NCBI RefSeq assembly: GCF_002813695.1
Contig: NZ_CP017768.1
Location: forward strand, 310,001 to 374,000
Direction: 5' to 3'
From: Methanobacterium subterraneum
GTDB taxonomy: Archaea; Methanobacteriota; Methanobacteria; Methanobacteriales; Methanobacteriaceae
DNA length: 64,000 nucleotides
Shown here: one piece after another, positions 34,959 through 47,156 of the stretch
Position numbering within the stretch: the first letter of the stretch is position 1
How the letters are laid out: each line of letters starts with the position of its first letter
Notes under the pieces: generated by a model
The model's database searches: none
Told to the model about the DNA's origin: nothing
The model's input: the letters and a program-made list of their open reading frames with translations, nothing else
Position numbers and translations under genes: made by a program

Positions 34959-35615
34959 ATGAAAGAAAAAAGGAAAGATCTGGTGGAAAAACTCTTTAAC
35001 CAGGGATATATAAACACTGAAAAGGTTAAAGAAGCCATGCTTAAGGTTCCCCGTGAGGAATTTATGCCTCCAGAGAACAGTTCCTATGCCTACCTAGATC
35101 GTCCATTTCCCATTGGTAAGGGCCAAACCATATCCGCACCCCATATGGTAGCGATTATTGCCGAAAAGTTAGAATTAACAGATGGAATGAGAATTTTGGA
35201 AATTGGAACTGGTTTGGGATATAATGCTGCAGTGGTAGCAGAAATCGCGGGTAACGAAGGGCATGTCTATACCATAGAACGAATCCCAGCACTGGTAGAA
35301 AAGTCTAGAGAAAACCTAAACAAGACTGGCTACTCCGATAGAGTAACGGTAATTGAGGGAGATGGGACCATAGGATACCCAGATAAAGCTCCATATGACC
35401 GCATATATGGAACAGCAAGTGCACCGAAAATTCCAGAACCCCTTAAAAAACAACTGAAAATTGGTGGAAAACTGATCATGCCCATGGGATCAGACTATTA
35501 CCAGGAACTGGTGTTAGTAATGCGAATTTCAGATGATGATTTCCAGACCCGGAATCTGGGAGGGGTTGTTTTTGTCCCCATGATCGGAAAACATGGTTGG
35601 CCTGAAAATAAATAA
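34959..35615 (+). CDS. pcm: Protein-L-isoaspartate O-methyltransferase
   Basis: A 218-residue SAM-dependent repair enzyme that methylates isoaspartate formed in ageing proteins. The SAM motif is ILEIGTGLGYNAAVVAEI near residues 80-97, with VPREEFMP, GQTISAPHMVAIIAE and the GxGPLKxxL-like segment (PEPLKKQLKIGGKLIMPMG) all present. Length is normal. The frame starts at ATG 34959 just after GTGGTTG. Confidence 0.95.
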   Translation: MKEKRKDLVEKLFNQGYINTEKVKEAMLKVPREEFMPPENSSYAYLDRPFPIGKGQTISAPHMVAIIAEKLELTDGMRILEIGTGLGYNAAVVAEIAGNEGHVYTIERIPALVEKSRENLNKTGYSDRVTVIEGDGTIGYPDKAPYDRIYGTASAPKIPEPLKKQLKIGGKLIMPMGSDYYQELVLVMRISDDDFQTRNLGGVVFVPMIGKHGWPENK

Positions 35616-35816
35616 AAGAATTCACGTTAAAACCTAACATTTTAGTATTATATTAAACCCTTTTTGATTATTCAATGTATAAATCCCTAGATATCCTATC
35701 TAAAATCCTTCCTTTGAACTATCTAAATATATCCCATTGCATACTTTTAAGTTATATCCTATTAAACAACTTAATCGAACACCAATGTAATTAGTAATCT
35801 AAAAACCCTGATTAAC

Positions 35817-37094
35817 ATGAAAATCTATATTGAAACTTTTGGTTGCACATTCAATCAGGCGGATTCCCAGATAATGGCCGGTTTATTAGAGGAAACTGGT
35901 GGAGAAATTGTAACATCCCTTGAAGATGCTGATGTTATTGTCATTAACACCTGTTATGTTAAACAACCCACTGAACAGAAGATAACCAATCACATTCAGA
36001 AAATCCAGACCCAGTTCCCACAGAAAAAACTGTTAATTGCTGGTTGTATGGTGGATATTGATCCTGAAAAACTAAAAAAACTGGCACCTAAAGCAGGATG
36101 GATTGGTGCTCGTCGCATAAACTCCATCCCCAATGTAGTCAAATCTATTATGGATAATCACATTATCCGGGAAACCGGTCATGGTCATGATATTAAGACC
36201 GGCCTTCCACGAAAACGTTCCAATCCCCGGGTACATATTCTCCAGATATGTGAGGGATGCCTGGGTAGATGCAGTTACTGCTGCACCAGATTTGCACGTG
36301 GAGACCTACAGAGTTATCCTTCATCTCTTCTAAAGGCTGAATCAGAACAGGCAGTGGAGGATGGTTGTATTGAAATCCAGCTCACTGCCCAGGACACTGC
36401 TGCTTACGGGAAAGACAGTGGAGAAAACCTCGCTGATCTCATCAACCAGATAACATCAATAGAAGGTGATTTCAGGGTAAGGGTAGGAATGATGCACCCC
36501 AAAAACATTAAAGAGGACCTGGCATCTATTACAAATTCATTTAAAAATGAAAAGGTCTATAATTTCCTTCACCTTCCATTGCAAAGTGGAAGTAACCGGA
36601 TACTTTCGGATATGAAACGGGGACACAGTGTGGAAGAATACAAGGCCATTGTGAAACAGTTCCAAATGGAAATACCAGAACTATCCCTGGCAACAGATAT
36701 TATTGTGGGATACCCCACCGAGGAGGAAGATGATTTCAACGCCACGTTAAATGTTATCAGTGAAATTCGCCCGGATTTCCTGCATATCTCCAAATATCAT
36801 CATCGTCCGGGCACACGATCATCTTTACTTCCCCCTATTGATCATGCAATCATGAAAAAACGTTCCCGAGACTTGAATGATCTCAAGGTGGCTATTGCCA
36901 TTAAGAATAATCAGAGGTTCATGGGTACCAATCAAAAAATACTGATTACGGATAGAGGGAGTAAAGGTGGTTATATTGGTCGCACCAATTCCTATAAAAC
37001 GGTAGTAGTTGAGAAAGCTCATCTGGGAACCTTTCAGGATGTGGAGATCACCCAGGCCCTGAGCACCTATTTGAAGGGAAATCTTAAACGTTAA
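35817..37094 (+). CDS. tRNA t6A37 methylthiotransferase (e-MtaB)
   Basis: A 425-residue MiaB-family enzyme that makes ms2t6A at position 37 of tRNA. An N-terminal cluster domain (FGCTFNQADSQIMAGLLE, TCYVKQPTE, GCMVD; three Cys for the auxiliary [4Fe-4S]) is followed by the radical SAM motif EGCLGRCSYC (CxxxCxxC) and a CTRFARGDLQSYP signature of the archaeal/eukaryotic CDKAL1-like branch. A C-terminal TRAM-type domain (FMGTNQKILITDRGSKGGYIGRT...) ends it. All cluster ligands are visible. Confidence 0.92.
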   Translation: MKIYIETFGCTFNQADSQIMAGLLEETGGEIVTSLEDADVIVINTCYVKQPTEQKITNHIQKIQTQFPQKKLLIAGCMVDIDPEKLKKLAPKAGWIGARRINSIPNVVKSIMDNHIIRETGHGHDIKTGLPRKRSNPRVHILQICEGCLGRCSYCCTRFARGDLQSYPSSLLKAESEQAVEDGCIEIQLTAQDTAAYGKDSGENLADLINQITSIEGDFRVRVGMMHPKNIKEDLASITNSFKNEKVYNFLHLPLQSGSNRILSDMKRGHSVEEYKAIVKQFQMEIPELSLATDIIVGYPTEEEDDFNATLNVISEIRPDFLHISKYHHRPGTRSSLLPPIDHAIMKKRSRDLNDLKVAIAIKNNQRFMGTNQKILITDRGSKGGYIGRTNSYKTVVVEKAHLGTFQDVEITQALSTYLKGNLKR

Positions 37095-37321
37095 TTGTGT
37101 GAGCTACTGGCTATTTCTTAGAGTGCTCACTATTACTCTTATTTTTAAATTTCATTTGAGGTCGTGATTATTATCGTCAGTGTAGGTTAATATCATTTTA
37201 GGCAATATATTTCCTTTTAATAACATTTTTGTCTATGAATTCTGCTTCTTTATAAAAAATCCGATTTTTAATGCCATAGTAAATCATATATGGGCTCATA
37301 TAGAGACCAGTATTAGATAAT

Positions 37322-37651
37322 ATGCAATATTTAATATGCGAAAACTGCGGCGGTTACTATGCATTAATGGATGGAGAATCCCCCAGTGATTTTGATTCAT
37401 GCCAATGCGGTGGTAAATTTTATCTGGTTGAAGATGATGGCCTCCACATCAAATCTCCCATGATCCTTTGCCAATATTGTGGAAATCCAAACCCCACAAA
37501 CACGGCCTTCTGCAGCGAATGTGGTCAAATATTAATTCCTGCCAAGGAATTATCTGCAGTTATAAGAGGTGAAAAATTTAAACCCTTGGGAATATTCGCC
37601 GGGGTTGCATTTATTCTAGTTTCTATATTTATTCTAGGTTTATTTGTTTGA
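37322..37651 (+). CDS. Zinc-ribbon membrane protein, paralog 1 of 3
   Basis: A 109-residue protein of a local three-member family. The N-terminal ribbon [33 protein letters not shown], with CxxC and CxCGG, is followed by a second ribbon ([20 protein letters not shown]) and one C-terminal membrane helix (about residues 85-108). Both ribbons have the four Cys needed to bind zinc. Together they look like membrane-anchored zinc-ribbon modules, with function unknown. The other two copies follow downstream. The ATG has no strong ribosome site. Confidence 0.85.
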   Translation: MQYLICENCGGYYALMDGESPSDFDSCQCGGKFYLVEDDGLHIKSPMILCQYCGNPNPTNTAFCSECGQILIPAKELSAVIRGEKFKPLGIFAGVAFILVSIFILGLFV

Positions 37652-37946
37652 ATGCAGATTCGATATTTTTAATTTGCATTTTTTTTGAAGAAGGAGCAAT
37701 TATAGGCTTATAATAGTTTTAGTAAAAAATAAACTTAAAATTTCCAAGGAGTCTAATTTTTCACTTATTTCAAGAAAAATGGATTTATTGTACAGATTAT
37801 ATCTCCGCTATCCTGATCCATTTTAAAAATTTAAATTACTAGGGGAATACAATTCTTCTTTTATTATTGAATAGTAATATTTAAATATTATTACTAAAAA
37901 TATAAAAAGTATAATTTTATTGATAAAAATTCGTGCTAAGGGTATT

Positions 37947-38828
37947 ATGACTTATCTTCTTTGCCATGAATGTGGGGGATATTACAAACTCCAGGAAGGA
38001 GAATCACCTGATGATTTTGCCTGTTGTCAGTGTGGAGGGGAGTTATTTCCGGCATCTTTGAATGAGATTCTTTTTCAAAAAACTTCCCTAAAATGTCCGG
38101 GCTGTGGTGAAGTTTCTGATGGTAAAACATTCTGCCCTTATTGTGGCACAATATTGGATACCCATGAAAGTTCCAGATATAATGAACATTTCCATTTTCA
38201 TGTAGTTGAAGCTAAAACCAGTAAAAACATCTATGCCGGTAGAAAAGTTAAAACAACTGATCCTGAAGATTGGTTTTTGCGGGATCGGCTTAGAATCGAT
38301 ACTGATGGTAATTATTTCCGACAGGAACTACCATCCATGTTTGATAGGCATGGAGAAAAAGGTAGTGGTCTTAATCATCTATGGGAATTTGGGTTTCTAA
38401 TTCAAGATCTCCTCTCAGGAAGTGAAAATAGGGTTACAAGATTTTCGAAACTTAAATCCCCAGTTGAATTAGGATTATTAATTTATCTAGGTTCATGTTT
38501 GGTCTTTTATTATTTTGGAGGTGATGTTGCATTCCAAATATCTATAATTTTCATGTTAATTGCAAGCACAATAACCTCTTTCATGTTAAATAAGAAAGAT
38601 TACAGTGATATTTTTATTGACATTAACCTTTTAGCAGGATTGTCCATCTTTGCAGTGATTCTGTTAATCTTTTTATTCATCAGATATTCAATTTTCCAAT
38701 CACTTCCACATGAAACTCCCGGAAGTGGGTTATCTAACACTCGCTTAATCTTAATCCTCCTGTTGACAGTCACAGTGGCCAATATTGGTGGTTTAACAGG
38801 TGTTTTTATCCGTAAAAAAATATTGTAA
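37947..38828 (+). CDS. Zinc-ribbon membrane protein, paralog 2 of 3
   Basis: A 293-residue protein from ATG 37947 ([11 protein letters not shown]). The family ribbon ([28 protein letters not shown]) and a second ribbon ([20 protein letters not shown]) are followed by a soluble stretch (about residues 75-175) and four membrane helices (about 178-290). The 9 codons upstream of this ATG are not part of the family match, and AAGGG sits 5 nt before it. Function unknown. It shares the N-terminal ribbon with its neighbours but not their membrane domains, so the family looks built from one sensor module and varied membrane parts. Confidence 0.84.
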   Translation: MTYLLCHECGGYYKLQEGESPDDFACCQCGGELFPASLNEILFQKTSLKCPGCGEVSDGKTFCPYCGTILDTHESSRYNEHFHFHVVEAKTSKNIYAGRKVKTTDPEDWFLRDRLRIDTDGNYFRQELPSMFDRHGEKGSGLNHLWEFGFLIQDLLSGSENRVTRFSKLKSPVELGLLIYLGSCLVFYYFGGDVAFQISIIFMLIASTITSFMLNKKDYSDIFIDINLLAGLSIFAVILLIFLFIRYSIFQSLPHETPGSGLSNTRLILILLLTVTVANIGGLTGVFIRKKIL

Positions 38829-38945
38829 TTTAGTTTAACAAACCAAGGAAATTTCTATGATAAATTAGCATTTTGGTAAAATTCCTGGTGAAAAATTATT
38901 TAAAATCAAAGTAGCGGCTGATATTCAATAAGGGTGGGGTTTTAA

Positions 38946-39758
38946 ATGAAATATATAATTTGTGATGAATGCAATGGATTTTACGAACTTGAAACCGGAG
39001 AATCAATAGAAGACTTTGAAAGTTGTCTGTGTGGTGGAACCTTAAGTTACGCTGAACTAACACCCAAAGGTGTTAAAAAAACGGCCAGAAATATGGGTAA
39101 ATCTCAGTCCCACAGTCATCAGATCAGTGATCAACATATAAATAAACACCAAATTATTAACCTTCATTCTGAAAATATATGTCCATTATGTGGGCAGATA
39201 AACAAAGTAAAATCAGCATTTTGTTCTAAATGCGGGAAGATACTTAAAACCGGAGGACCTGCTAACTGGTATGACTATGGTTATGTTTTAGAAGAGCGGC
39301 AGAAAAGGAAAAAGAGTTTAAGGGGATTATATGAACGTATTGATCTGTGGGGTGTGGGGTGTGGAATCATATTCCTGATAGGAATGACCATCCTCAGTAA
39401 CATCATCATCTTTTTTGGACTGGTACGATTAACAGTTCAAAATGCAAATGAACCTACATTATTCTCATTTTTAGGTGGAGCATCCCTGATTTCTTTATCA
39501 ATATTCTCACTATCCGGATTTGTCTCGGCAGCGGCTATTGGCACCAGAAGTTATATTGAAGGAATTGTAAACGGGGCCTTGGTAGGAATTTGTGTAGCAG
39601 TGGTAATTTCAATCATTCCCGGAGTATTTGTTTTGGCTTATGTGGGAATCATCCCCTGGGTGACTATCCTCCTGGGAGGATCCATTGTATACGGAATATT
39701 GACTGGGCTGGGGGGTTTGATTGCTGTCTCCTTACGTAGATACACTGGGATAATCTAA
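38946..39758 (+). CDS. Zinc-ribbon membrane protein, paralog 3 of 3
   Basis: A 270-residue protein with the family ribbon (MKYIICDECNGFYELETGESIEDFESCLCGGTL), a His/Gln-rich spacer (SQSHSHQISDQHINKHQ, about residues 52-70), a second ribbon (CPLCGQINKVKSAFCSKCG), and four membrane helices (about 135-265). The His-rich spacer is absent from the other two copies and might bind metal. The start follows GGGTGGGGTTTTAA. The function is unknown. Confidence 0.84.
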   Translation: MKYIICDECNGFYELETGESIEDFESCLCGGTLSYAELTPKGVKKTARNMGKSQSHSHQISDQHINKHQIINLHSENICPLCGQINKVKSAFCSKCGKILKTGGPANWYDYGYVLEERQKRKKSLRGLYERIDLWGVGCGIIFLIGMTILSNIIIFFGLVRLTVQNANEPTLFSFLGGASLISLSIFSLSGFVSAAAIGTRSYIEGIVNGALVGICVAVVISIIPGVFVLAYVGIIPWVTILLGGSIVYGILTGLGGLIAVSLRRYTGII

Positions 39759-39972
39759 TTCTTTAAATCATCCATTTAAGTTAATCCCTGTAACTAAACA
39801 TCTCCTTTAATGTATAATGGAATGAAAATAATATTCAATTACGGGAATTAAATGATGATAAATTAAGATATGGACAAAATAAAAAATTAAGGCAATTAAT
39901 CTAAACTGGAAAAACTTATACTTTATTTTAATAAGGATATTTCAGAGAGCACTAAAAATAATAAGTAAAGGG

Positions 39973-40129
<157 letters not shown>

Positions 40130-40144
40130 AACATTCGTGTCCTA

Positions 40145-40155
40145 TACTATATAAA
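40145..40155 (-). promoter_or_regulatory. TATA box of the tRNA-Val/tRNA-Phe unit
   Basis: TTTATATAGTA on the minus strand lies about 28 nt before the mature 5' end of tRNA-Val. The spacing suits a stable-RNA promoter with a very short 5' leader. Confidence 0.6.
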
Positions 40156-40295
40156 CCTTTCTCTAGCTGGGGTAATTTCTCAAAGTATAAAAGTCTACTC
40201 TGGAAATATTAAATAATACTTTCGTAAAATGTATATGCCTCAAAAACAATATTATATACAATTATATACTTTATAAAACGTAGGGGTGAACTATA

Positions 40296-40739
40296 ATGGA
40301 TATCCAGGATCCCATAAAAACAACTGTAGAAGAAATTCGAAAGGTTTTAAACATAGAAAACGTTATTGGGGAAGTAATTGAAAGCGAAGACAAAATCTTG
40401 ATTCCGGTTACCCGAATGGGGATGGCATTTGGAGCAGGTATGGGTGAAGGAAAAAGTTCTACTGATGAAGGAGGTTCTGCAGCTGCTGCTGGTGGAGGTG
40501 CAGGTATAGAACCAGTGGCCATGGTAGTGGTTTTCAAAGGTCAAAGTGGACCGGAAGGGGTAAAAGTAATGCCTCTTAAAAATCCAGACCCATTAACCCG
40601 GGCCATAGGGGAAGTCAGCAATGCCATTGTTGATGTTATGGCTGAAGGCCGGAAAATGGGGATGAGTAAATCCAAAAAACACCATAAAAAAGAAGAGAAA
40701 AAAACCGAAGTACAGGCTGAAGGAGAAATAAAAATTTAA
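40296..40739 (+). CDS. GerW/YtfJ family protein
   Basis: A 147-residue protein with the GerW/YtfJ signature: IPVTRMGMAFGAGMGEG near residue 35, a Gly/Ala-rich loop (AAAAGGGAGIEPVAMVVV) and a C-terminal basic tail (KKHHKKEEKK). In endospore formers GerW proteins act in spore germination or coat function; methanogens do not sporulate, so the cellular role here is unknown. It is followed by a DUF2953 protein, the same pairing seen for ytfI/ytfJ in Bacillus. The start has AGGGGTGA 6 nt upstream, with a TATA box near 40251-40259. Confidence 0.88.
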   Translation: MDIQDPIKTTVEEIRKVLNIENVIGEVIESEDKILIPVTRMGMAFGAGMGEGKSSTDEGGSAAAAGGGAGIEPVAMVVVFKGQSGPEGVKVMPLKNPDPLTRAIGEVSNAIVDVMAEGRKMGMSKSKKHHKKEEKKTEVQAEGEIKI

Positions 40740-40809
40740 GACCATAAAAAGTTTCTTAAGAATATTAGAGCCATCAAACAGTATTAAATAACCTTAGAGC
40801 GGGTTAAAT

Positions 40810-41403
<594 letters not shown>

Positions 41404-41414
41404 CTGGTGGAATC

Positions 41415-41633
41415 ATGAAAAATCAAGAAATAAAGGTTGGTAACTCTGTAAAAATAGAGAATAGAATTTTTTATCCTATCCTTAAGATTTTTCACTGGAA
41501 ACACCATGAAAGTGAAGTATATTCAATATCACCACTGGCCCTGGTGGTGGTTGAGGGAGAAATGAAATACATACTTCCCATGGAAGAGTTTGATGACCCT
41601 GAAAAGCTGGAGAGTTTAATGGATATGGTTTAG
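41415..41633 (+). CDS. Small conserved-looking protein of the GerW operon
   Basis: A 72-residue soluble protein (MKNQEIKVGNSVKIENRIFYPILKI...). It begins 11 bp after the DUF2953 stop, with GGTGGA before its ATG. The KIENRIFYPI and SPLALVVVEGEMKYILP stretches give a small beta-rich domain. I do not recognise a family, but placement and ribosome site make it a real gene. Confidence 0.72.
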   Translation: MKNQEIKVGNSVKIENRIFYPILKIFHWKHHESEVYSISPLALVVVEGEMKYILPMEEFDDPEKLESLMDMV

Positions 41634-41843
41634 GTCAAGTCCTATTTTTATTATTAATTCCTCACTTTTTGATTATTTAGTATTTACTAATTTTTCAGTC
41701 ATTATTTTGAACTAAAATCTCCAGAATGATTAAGATTTATAATCCTGATGGGACGTGATAAACTTCCCGTTAAGAAAATAATTTATGCTTCATTCAATAG
41801 AAAAATAATTAGAAGTTGAATTTCGTCCTTTGGGGTTTCAAAT

Positions 41844-44324
41844 ATGCAGTTAGAATTGAAAGGATCAAGATCAGAATATGAAACATTCATGGTTCTGGCT
41901 TTAATTGCCTTATCCTGCATCCTAACCTATTACTTCCATTCTGTTCTAAGATCCGGTGTTCTTTTCACTCATTTTTATTATATACCCATAGTATTAGCTG
42001 CTGTCTGGTGGAAACGGAAGGGATTATGGGTCCCGGTTTTCCTGGCCGGGGTGCTTATTTTTGTTAGTTCTATAAGTCCCATTGAAAGTAATTACATTTA
42101 TTATAATCTTTTTAGATCTGCTATCTTTATCTCAGTTAGTGTGATAACTGTTATTCTAAGTGAAAGAATAGAAAAGTCACAGATAAAGTTAAAAACCAGC
42201 GAAGAAATGTTTCGTTCAGTGGTTGAATCTGCCATTGATGGAATCATTACCACGGACATGTCTGGTAAAGTGGTTTTTACCAATAAAAGTTTCCAAAAAA
42301 TTTTCCAGTACTCTGAAGATGAGGTAATGGGAGAAAATGTGGAAAAATTCATCCCGTCACGTTTGAGGGATAAATACCATCAACAAATGGATCAATTCCG
42401 CAGAACCGGTGAACACCAACTGCTTGGAACTTTTGAGTCAGTGGGTTTGAGGAAGGATGGTAAAGAATTCCCCTTTGAAATATCCATCACCAACTGGGAA
42501 GGATATGGGCAAATATTCACCACTTCCATCATCAGGGAAATAAGCTATCGTAAAAATGCTGAAAAGACCAGGGCTATACTTTCAGCCATTGTGGAAAGTT
42601 CAACTGAATCCATTATTGGAATGGATCTGGATGGTAAGGTGTTGAGTTGGAATAAGGGATCAGAACAAACTTATGGGCACCTGGCAGAGGAAGTCCTCGG
42701 AAAATCAGGTTCTGTTATATTTCCCCCTGATTCCGATGAATTCAAGCAGATACTGGAGATAATTGCTTCTGGGGAAAAAATTGATCACTATGAAACCAAT
42801 AGAATAACTAAAGAAGGAAAAATTATTGATGTATCCCTCACAGTCTCCCCAATAAAAGATAAATCAGGAAAGATTATTGGATTATCAGCCATAGCAAGGG
42901 ATATAACTCGAGAAAAGGCTGCTGAAGAGGCTTTAACCCGGAGCGAAGCTCAATTATCAATGATCACTGCCAACATGGCTGATATTATATGTCAAGCTGA
43001 TAAAGATGGCACATATCTCTACGTCAGTCCTTCGGTAAAATCAGTCCTCGGGTTTGAACCACAGGACCTCGTTGGAAAATCAATGTTCGAAGGGGTGCAC
43101 CCTGATGATCGGAAAAGGGTCACCTCTTGCATGAAGGATGCCTTCGGGAAATGCCTGACCCAGTTTGTTCAGTACCGTTACATGAAAGCCGATGGTAGTT
43201 ACGTATGGTTGGGTACCAAGGGTACACCAATATTTGATGATGGTGTGGCTATAAGTGGATTTGTTTGTAACAGTCGTGACATAACCAACCAAAAAAATGC
43301 AGAAGATGCCTTGCGTGAGAGTGAGGAGAAATACAGAACTCTCATTGAATCAGCTAAGGACCCTATTTCTTTGTATGATGAGAATGGTATTTTTTTAATG
43401 GCCAATAAGGCAGGGGCACATAGTATGGGTAAGGAACCTGCTGATATGTTGGGACATTCTCTCCGGGATTTTTTCCCTCCTGAAATTGCTGAAAAACAGA
43501 TGGAATTAATAAGAGAAGTGTTCCACACAGAAGAAGGTTTAGATATGGAAATGTTTGTACCCGATGGTGAGAGAGACCAATGGTTCAGTACAAGTCTACA
43601 ACCCCTATACGGTCCTGATAATCGAGTTCGCAGTGTGCAGGTAATTTCAAGGGATATAAGTGACCTTAAAGAAACTCAAATTAAACTGGAACAAGCCCTT
43701 GATGAGAAGGATATGCTCATGAAGGAGGTATATCACCGGGTAAAGAACAACTTGATGGTGATCTCCAGTCTCCTGAATCTTCAGTCACGATATATTAAAG
43801 ATGAAGAAGCCCGGGGAATATTCAAGGAAAGCCAGGAAAGAGCTCATTCCATGGCCTTAATTCACGAAAGACTCTACCGCTCCACTGACCTTAAACATAT
43901 TGATTATGGGGATTACATCCGCACCCTGACCCGGGATCTATTCCGGACCTACGTTTCTGATCCCTCCCGGATTAATCTGGAACTGGAAGTGGAGGATGTG
44001 ATGATTGACATCAACACTGCCATACCATTGGGACTTATAATCAACGAACTAGTTTCAAATTCTATGAAACACGCATTCCCAGGGGATAAAAAAGGGGAAA
44101 TCACAGTTAATTTCAGTGAAGTGGAAGATCAGTGCCTATTGGAAGTTAGTGATAATGGTATAGGATTCCCCCCAGAACTTGAACTGGGTAAAATAGATTC
44201 CCTAGGACTCCAACTGGTTACCAGCCTCACCCAACAAATCAGAGGGGAACTGGAACTGGAAAGAAGTCCAGGAACCACCTTTCGCATAACTTTTAAGGAA
44301 AAAAAGATGGATAACTCCGATTAA
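41844..44324 (+). CDS. Multi-PAS sensor histidine kinase, HisKA_2 type
   Basis: An 826-residue kinase. An N-terminal membrane region (about residues 13-108, four helices) leads to four PAS domains (about 122-235, 243-360, 368-490, 492-610; several end in [43 protein letters not shown] linkers). The HisKA_2 dimerisation and phosphoacceptor region follows ([22 protein letters not shown], His631), then a HATPase domain with N box [16 protein letters not shown] and G1 DNGIGFP. No receiver domain is attached. It may signal to separate receivers such as the receiver-glycosyltransferase fusion 14 kb downstream, but that link is only a possibility. The sensed signal is unknown. Confidence 0.93.
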   Translation: MQLELKGSRSEYETFMVLALIALSCILTYYFHSVLRSGVLFTHFYYIPIVLAAVWWKRKGLWVPVFLAGVLIFVSSISPIESNYIYYNLFRSAIFISVSVITVILSERIEKSQIKLKTSEEMFRSVVESAIDGIITTDMSGKVVFTNKSFQKIFQYSEDEVMGENVEKFIPSRLRDKYHQQMDQFRRTGEHQLLGTFESVGLRKDGKEFPFEISITNWEGYGQIFTTSIIREISYRKNAEKTRAILSAIVESSTESIIGMDLDGKVLSWNKGSEQTYGHLAEEVLGKSGSVIFPPDSDEFKQILEIIASGEKIDHYETNRITKEGKIIDVSLTVSPIKDKSGKIIGLSAIARDITREKAAEEALTRSEAQLSMITANMADIICQADKDGTYLYVSPSVKSVLGFEPQDLVGKSMFEGVHPDDRKRVTSCMKDAFGKCLTQFVQYRYMKADGSYVWLGTKGTPIFDDGVAISGFVCNSRDITNQKNAEDALRESEEKYRTLIESAKDPISLYDENGIFLMANKAGAHSMGKEPADMLGHSLRDFFPPEIAEKQMELIREVFHTEEGLDMEMFVPDGERDQWFSTSLQPLYGPDNRVRSVQVISRDISDLKETQIKLEQALDEKDMLMKEVYHRVKNNLMVISSLLNLQSRYIKDEEARGIFKESQERAHSMALIHERLYRSTDLKHIDYGDYIRTLTRDLFRTYVSDPSRINLELEVEDVMIDINTAIPLGLIINELVSNSMKHAFPGDKKGEITVNFSEVEDQCLLEVSDNGIGFPPELELGKIDSLGLQLVTSLTQQIRGELELERSPGTTFRITFKEKKMDNSD

Positions 44325-44445
44325 TTTTATGTGATCTAATGCTTATAGAAAATTATCCAATCTAATTTTTCAAATATTTAAAAAAAAATTAATTTTTTTA
44401 ATAAAATAAAAAAATGAATTAATAAATTTAGATTCATTAAATGGG

Positions 44446-44937
44446 TTAATCTACTTTGAAGAAATCAGATTTCAATGCTCCGCAGATGGGGCAAACATCT
44501 GGAGCCTCATTTTCCACAGTGTTACCACAGTGTCCGCAGACATAATAATCCACTTCTTCGTTATTACCCAGTGCTTCCAGAGCTTTTTTGTAAAGTCCGG
44601 CGTGGAGTTCTTCCACCTGGTTGGCCACATCAAAGGTCCACACTGCATTATCGTTACCCACTTCTTTTGCTTCTTTGATGAAGTCAGGGTACATTGCTTC
44701 AAATTCTTCAATTTCGCCTTCAATAGCCCCTTTCAGGTTCTCTTCAGTGCTACCAATACCTCCCATCACCAGTAGATGGTTGTGGGCGTGAACAGTTTCC
44801 GCTTCAGCAGCTGCCCTGAAAAGTTTAGCCACCTGTGAGTATCCTTCTTCATCTGCTTTTTTAGCAAAGGCTAGATATGTACGATTAGCTTTAGATTCGC
44901 CTGCAAATGCTTCTTTTAAGTTATCTATAGTGCTCAT
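44446..44937 (-). CDS. Rubrerythrin
   Basis: A 163-residue rubrerythrin: a four-helix ferritin-like domain with the diiron ligands (EAFAGESKANRTYLAFA, AETVHAHNHL, EIEEFEAMYPDFI, QVEELHAGLY) and a C-terminal rubredoxin-type site (CGHCG ... CPICGA). It reduces hydrogen peroxide in anaerobes with electrons from rubredoxin. The start is preceded by AGGAGAT. Complete, standalone gene. Confidence 0.95.
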   Translation of the reverse strand: MSTIDNLKEAFAGESKANRTYLAFAKKADEEGYSQVAKLFRAAAEAETVHAHNHLLVMGGIGSTEENLKGAIEGEIEEFEAMYPDFIKEAKEVGNDNAVWTFDVANQVEELHAGLYKKALEALGNNEEVDYYVCGHCGNTVENEAPDVCPICGALKSDFFKVD

Positions 44938-45171
44938 TTTCTATCTCCTTTCAATCAATGTACTATCCTTTATTGGAGTTTTTGTATAAAAAGATTGAGT
45001 TATTTTTTGAATTATCTCTAATGAACAGCTACCCTTAAAGAAACTGTGGTAAGAGATAGGTATGGTTTAAAGCATTTTATACCCAGTCTCTATTGGAGAT
45101 CACAAATGATCATGGGTGGGTAAAAATAGATCATTATCCTAAAAAATAAGAAAAATAAGAAATAAAAAAAT

Positions 45172-45391
<220 letters not shown>

Positions 45392-45403
45392 ATTCTAGCT
45401 AGA

Positions 45404-45437
<34 letters not shown>

Positions 45438-45474
45438 TATGAGCAGCCATGCCACTTAACATGCACACTCACCG

Positions 45475-45510
<36 letters not shown>

Positions 45511-45531
45511 TAAACACCCATAGGAATTCCC

Positions 45532-46647
45532 ATGTATAAGAGTCCGGACATTGAACCCACCATAGGAGAGATACTAAATAAAGCCAGGAAAAAGCCTATA
45601 TCTAATGGGGAAGCACTTAAGCTTATGAAAACAACTGGTAATGAATATCAAGCCCTTATTCGTGCGGCAGATTTGCGAAGGCGGGAATTGGTTGGTGATA
45701 AGGTTACCTATATTCAAAACTGGAACATCAACTTCACAGATATATGCACTGGCACATGTGGGTTCTGTGCCTTTCGCAAAGACCCTGGACAGGGAGGTGC
45801 CTACTTTTTGAGTGTGGATGAAATAGTGGCAAGGGCGAAAAATGCATGGGATGATGGTGCAGTGGAAATATGTATCCAGGGAGGACTCCATCCTGATGTT
45901 GACGCCCACTTCTATGAAAAAATAGTACGCAGTGTTAAGGAAGAAATCCCGGACATCCACATACACGCATTTTCTCCAATGGAAATATATTACGGAGCAT
46001 CAAAGTCTGGAATGTCCCTCGGAGAAACTCTGAAAATGTTGAAAGATGCAGGGTTAGGTTCCATGCCAGGGACAGCTGCTGAAATCCTCAACGATGAAGT
46101 CCGGAAGGTTATCTGCCCGGGTAAACTCACCACCAATGAATGGGTGGAGGTTATTGAAACCGCCCACCAGATGGGTGTGCCCACCACCTGTACCATGATG
46201 TATGGTCATGTGGAAGGGGTGGAGCACCGGGTGGAGCACCTGGAAATCCTGCGGAACATCCAGAAAAAAACAGGGGGCTTCACAGAATTCGTACCCCTCA
46301 CCTTCATGCACATGAATGCTCCCATTTACCACCAGGGAATCTCTAGTCCTGGAACCACCGGTACTGAGGACCTGAAACTCTATGCTGTGGCCCGGTTAAT
46401 GTTTGGTGACTTATTAAATAATATACAGGTTTCCTGGGTGAAGTTGGGGTTCAAATTCGCCCAGGTATGTCTGACTGCCGGCTGCAATGATATGGGTGGA
46501 ACCCTGGGGGAAGAGAACATCTCCCGATCTGCCGGGGCACAGCACGGTGTTTACACGCCTCCTGAAGAATTACAACGGATAATAAGGGATCTGGGGCGTG
46601 TTCCTGCCGAGAGGGATACTCTTTATAAGACTATAAAACCAGTGTAA
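45532..46647 (+). CDS. cofH: FO synthase subunit 2 (CofH), F420 biosynthesis
   Basis: A 371-residue radical SAM enzyme that works with CofG to make the deazaflavin FO of coenzyme F420 from tyrosine and a pyrimidine. The motif CTGTCGFC (CxxxCxxC) is near residue 73, followed by [40 protein letters not shown] and [11 protein letters not shown], characteristic of CofH and MqnC-like relatives. Given a methanogen, CofH is preferred. The subunit cofG is not in the window. The N-terminus matches known CofH starts. Confidence 0.94.
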   Translation: MYKSPDIEPTIGEILNKARKKPISNGEALKLMKTTGNEYQALIRAADLRRRELVGDKVTYIQNWNINFTDICTGTCGFCAFRKDPGQGGAYFLSVDEIVARAKNAWDDGAVEICIQGGLHPDVDAHFYEKIVRSVKEEIPDIHIHAFSPMEIYYGASKSGMSLGETLKMLKDAGLGSMPGTAAEILNDEVRKVICPGKLTTNEWVEVIETAHQMGVPTTCTMMYGHVEGVEHRVEHLEILRNIQKKTGGFTEFVPLTFMHMNAPIYHQGISSPGTTGTEDLKLYAVARLMFGDLLNNIQVSWVKLGFKFAQVCLTAGCNDMGGTLGEENISRSAGAQHGVYTPPEELQRIIRDLGRVPAERDTLYKTIKPV

Positions 46648-46742
46648 TCTTAAAAAACCATTGTACTAATTTTTAAAGATATGCTCTTTTTAGAGATGAT
46701 TTTGGTTAATTAAAATAATTTGGGAATATTATATATCTGGTG

Positions 46743-47099
46743 CTAAACTGTTCGAATAACCACCCAATCCCCTTCCTCAACACTCCCCATAACCTCCAAA
46801 CCTTCAACCACCCTTCCAACATGATTCACATCAGAAGCAGGCTGTGAATCTCCGAAGAATATGCAGAAAGCCTTTCCGGGAGGCCAGTAGGATACATCCC
46901 CCTTATCAGAGGATGGTGAGGGATTTTCATAGTCATGTTCAAGGGGTATGGGGAAGAAAATCTCTTCCTGCCATAACTGGGCTTCACCTTCCATGGGAAG
47001 GTTTTCATAGAACTTCTGGGCGGTGGATGGGTTTCGATCATCCAGGATTACCTTTAGTTTTCCTTTTTCCAGTATTTCAATTTCAATCTCCATTTTCAA
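46743..47099 (-). CDS. Cyclophilin-like fold protein (TM1367 type)
   Basis: A 118-residue all-beta protein with the TM1367/DUF369 cyclophilin-like signature: LDDRNPSTAQKFYENLPMEGEAQLWQEEIFFPI, DVSYWPPGKAFCIFFG, and PASDVNHVGRVVEGLE. Peptidyl-prolyl isomerase residues of true cyclophilins are not conserved, so catalysis is not assumed. It is convergent with cofH and shares a strand with deoC, which begins its own unit. Confidence 0.85.
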   Translation of the reverse strand: MKMEIEIEILEKGKLKVILDDRNPSTAQKFYENLPMEGEAQLWQEEIFFPIPLEHDYENPSPSSDKGDVSYWPPGKAFCIFFGDSQPASDVNHVGRVVEGLEVMGSVEEGDWVVIRTV

Positions 47100-47156
47100 A
47101 TCCCCTTCTCCGATTTTTTAAATTGATTATTTTGAATGTTAGAAGATGGCTATCAT

